Origin: Hyphomicrobium_A sp044507625
GTDB lineage: Bacteria; Pseudomonadota; Alphaproteobacteria; Rhizobiales; Hyphomicrobiaceae
DNA: 64,000 nt
Assembly (NCBI GenBank): GCA_044507625.1
Contig: JBIQJE010000003.1
Coordinates: forward strand, 186,001-250,000
Direction of reading: 5' to 3'
Part shown: one piece after another, positions 63,830-64,000 of the stretch
Layout of the letters: the number at the start of each line of letters is the position of its first letter
How positions within the stretch are numbered: position 1 is the stretch's first letter
Made by a program: the position numbers and the translations under genes
The notes under the pieces: model-generated
Told to the model about the DNA's origin: nothing
Seen by the model: the letters and a program-made list of their open reading frames with translations, nothing else
Databases searched by the model: none

Positions 63830-64000
63830 GATAGCGCTGACCAGAACCGAAGCTGGAAAGCGTAGCGTAGCAAGCGGAGGCTTGTTGCGGCTCCGCCACA
63901 TGATAGGCGCATTGATGGCCGGCGCAGCGAAAACAAGTTGAGCGCACGCTGGCGTTCACTATGATTCGGATAATATAACATCCGCATTGTGGCGTGAGGC
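63830..64000. other. Window end, not assigned
   Basis: The truncated recombinase is followed by unrelated sequence with a minus-strand frame rich in Cys, His and Arg (S-G-Q-R-Y-R-Y-T-A-G-S-T) that may belong to an insertion sequence; too short to identify. Confidence 0.3.

Overview
The window looks like a chromosomal segment of a methylotroph-like member of the Hyphomicrobiales (Alphaproteobacteria), Hyphomicrobium-like. The basis is high GC, a lanthanide-type XoxF methanol dehydrogenase, FixL/FixJ-like and MxaY/MxaX-like two-component pairs, a DUF2380 protein and the initiator-tRNA sequence. Genus is an inference; there is no rRNA or marker gene to fix it.

Layout. 1-10.8 kb is ordinary core-like DNA: the end of a DUF2147 gene, an alpha/beta hydrolase, a large uncharacterised membrane-anchored protein, two tiny membrane proteins, a PabB-PabC fusion for folate synthesis, a GT39/GT2/LAB_N envelope-glycosylation group and an MgtC-like protein. 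At 10824-10900 lies the initiator tRNA-fMet. A large serine recombinase is fused to its 3' end, and a 13-bp exact copy of the tRNA tail recurs at 62824-62836, beside the C-terminal wreck of a second copy of the same recombinase. I read 10.9-62.8 kb as a roughly 52-kb integrated or composite genomic island.

Island content, left to right: (i) a mobility block (serine recombinase, two overlapping tyrosine recombinases, an excisionase-like HTH protein) to 17 kb; (ii) an oxidation/respiration block at 17-25 kb (SAM methyltransferase, Rieske-FAD reductase, xoxF, a sensor-less FixL/FixJ pair, an orphan cytochrome c oxidase subunit I); (iii) a decaying stretch at 25.8-28 kb with an L,D-transpeptidase and an HlyC-like acyltransferase, both broken by stop codons; (iv) a defence island at 29.4-37.5 kb: a Mrr-like nuclease with a Cys-rich tail, then a minus-strand operon HNH / unknown / Z1 ATPase / C5-cytosine methylase / Vsr / unknown, and a separate PD-(D/E)XK protein; (v) metal handling at 37.9-45.3 kb (P1B-5 ATPase with hemerythrin-like tail, CusA/CzcA RND pump with adaptor and DUF3240 partner); (vi) a minus-strand metallophore-uptake run at 45.4-54.4 kb (FecBCD-type ABC importer, RpiR regulator, two YncE-like beta-propellers, TonB-dependent receptor, TonB); (vii) an MFS transporter, a QseBC-like pair with divergent PepSY/cytochrome b561 genes, an IS110-type relic, DUF2380 and a NarX/NarL-type pair resembling MxaY/MxaX.

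How the parts fit. XoxF needs a lanthanide, PQQ and an electron sink. The TonB/ABC/YncE run could supply a metal or PQQ, and the two-component pairs are plausible regulators; these links are inferences from position. A two-box site (acctgaa, 4 nt, acctgaa) occurs both before the RND pump and before the PepSY/QseB-like pair, which suggests shared control. The strongest candidate for an under-described system is the Z1-methylase-Vsr-HNH operon. Several genes carry single-base lesions (two frameshifts, two in-frame stops), so either the island is decaying or the assembly contains indel errors; reads would settle this.
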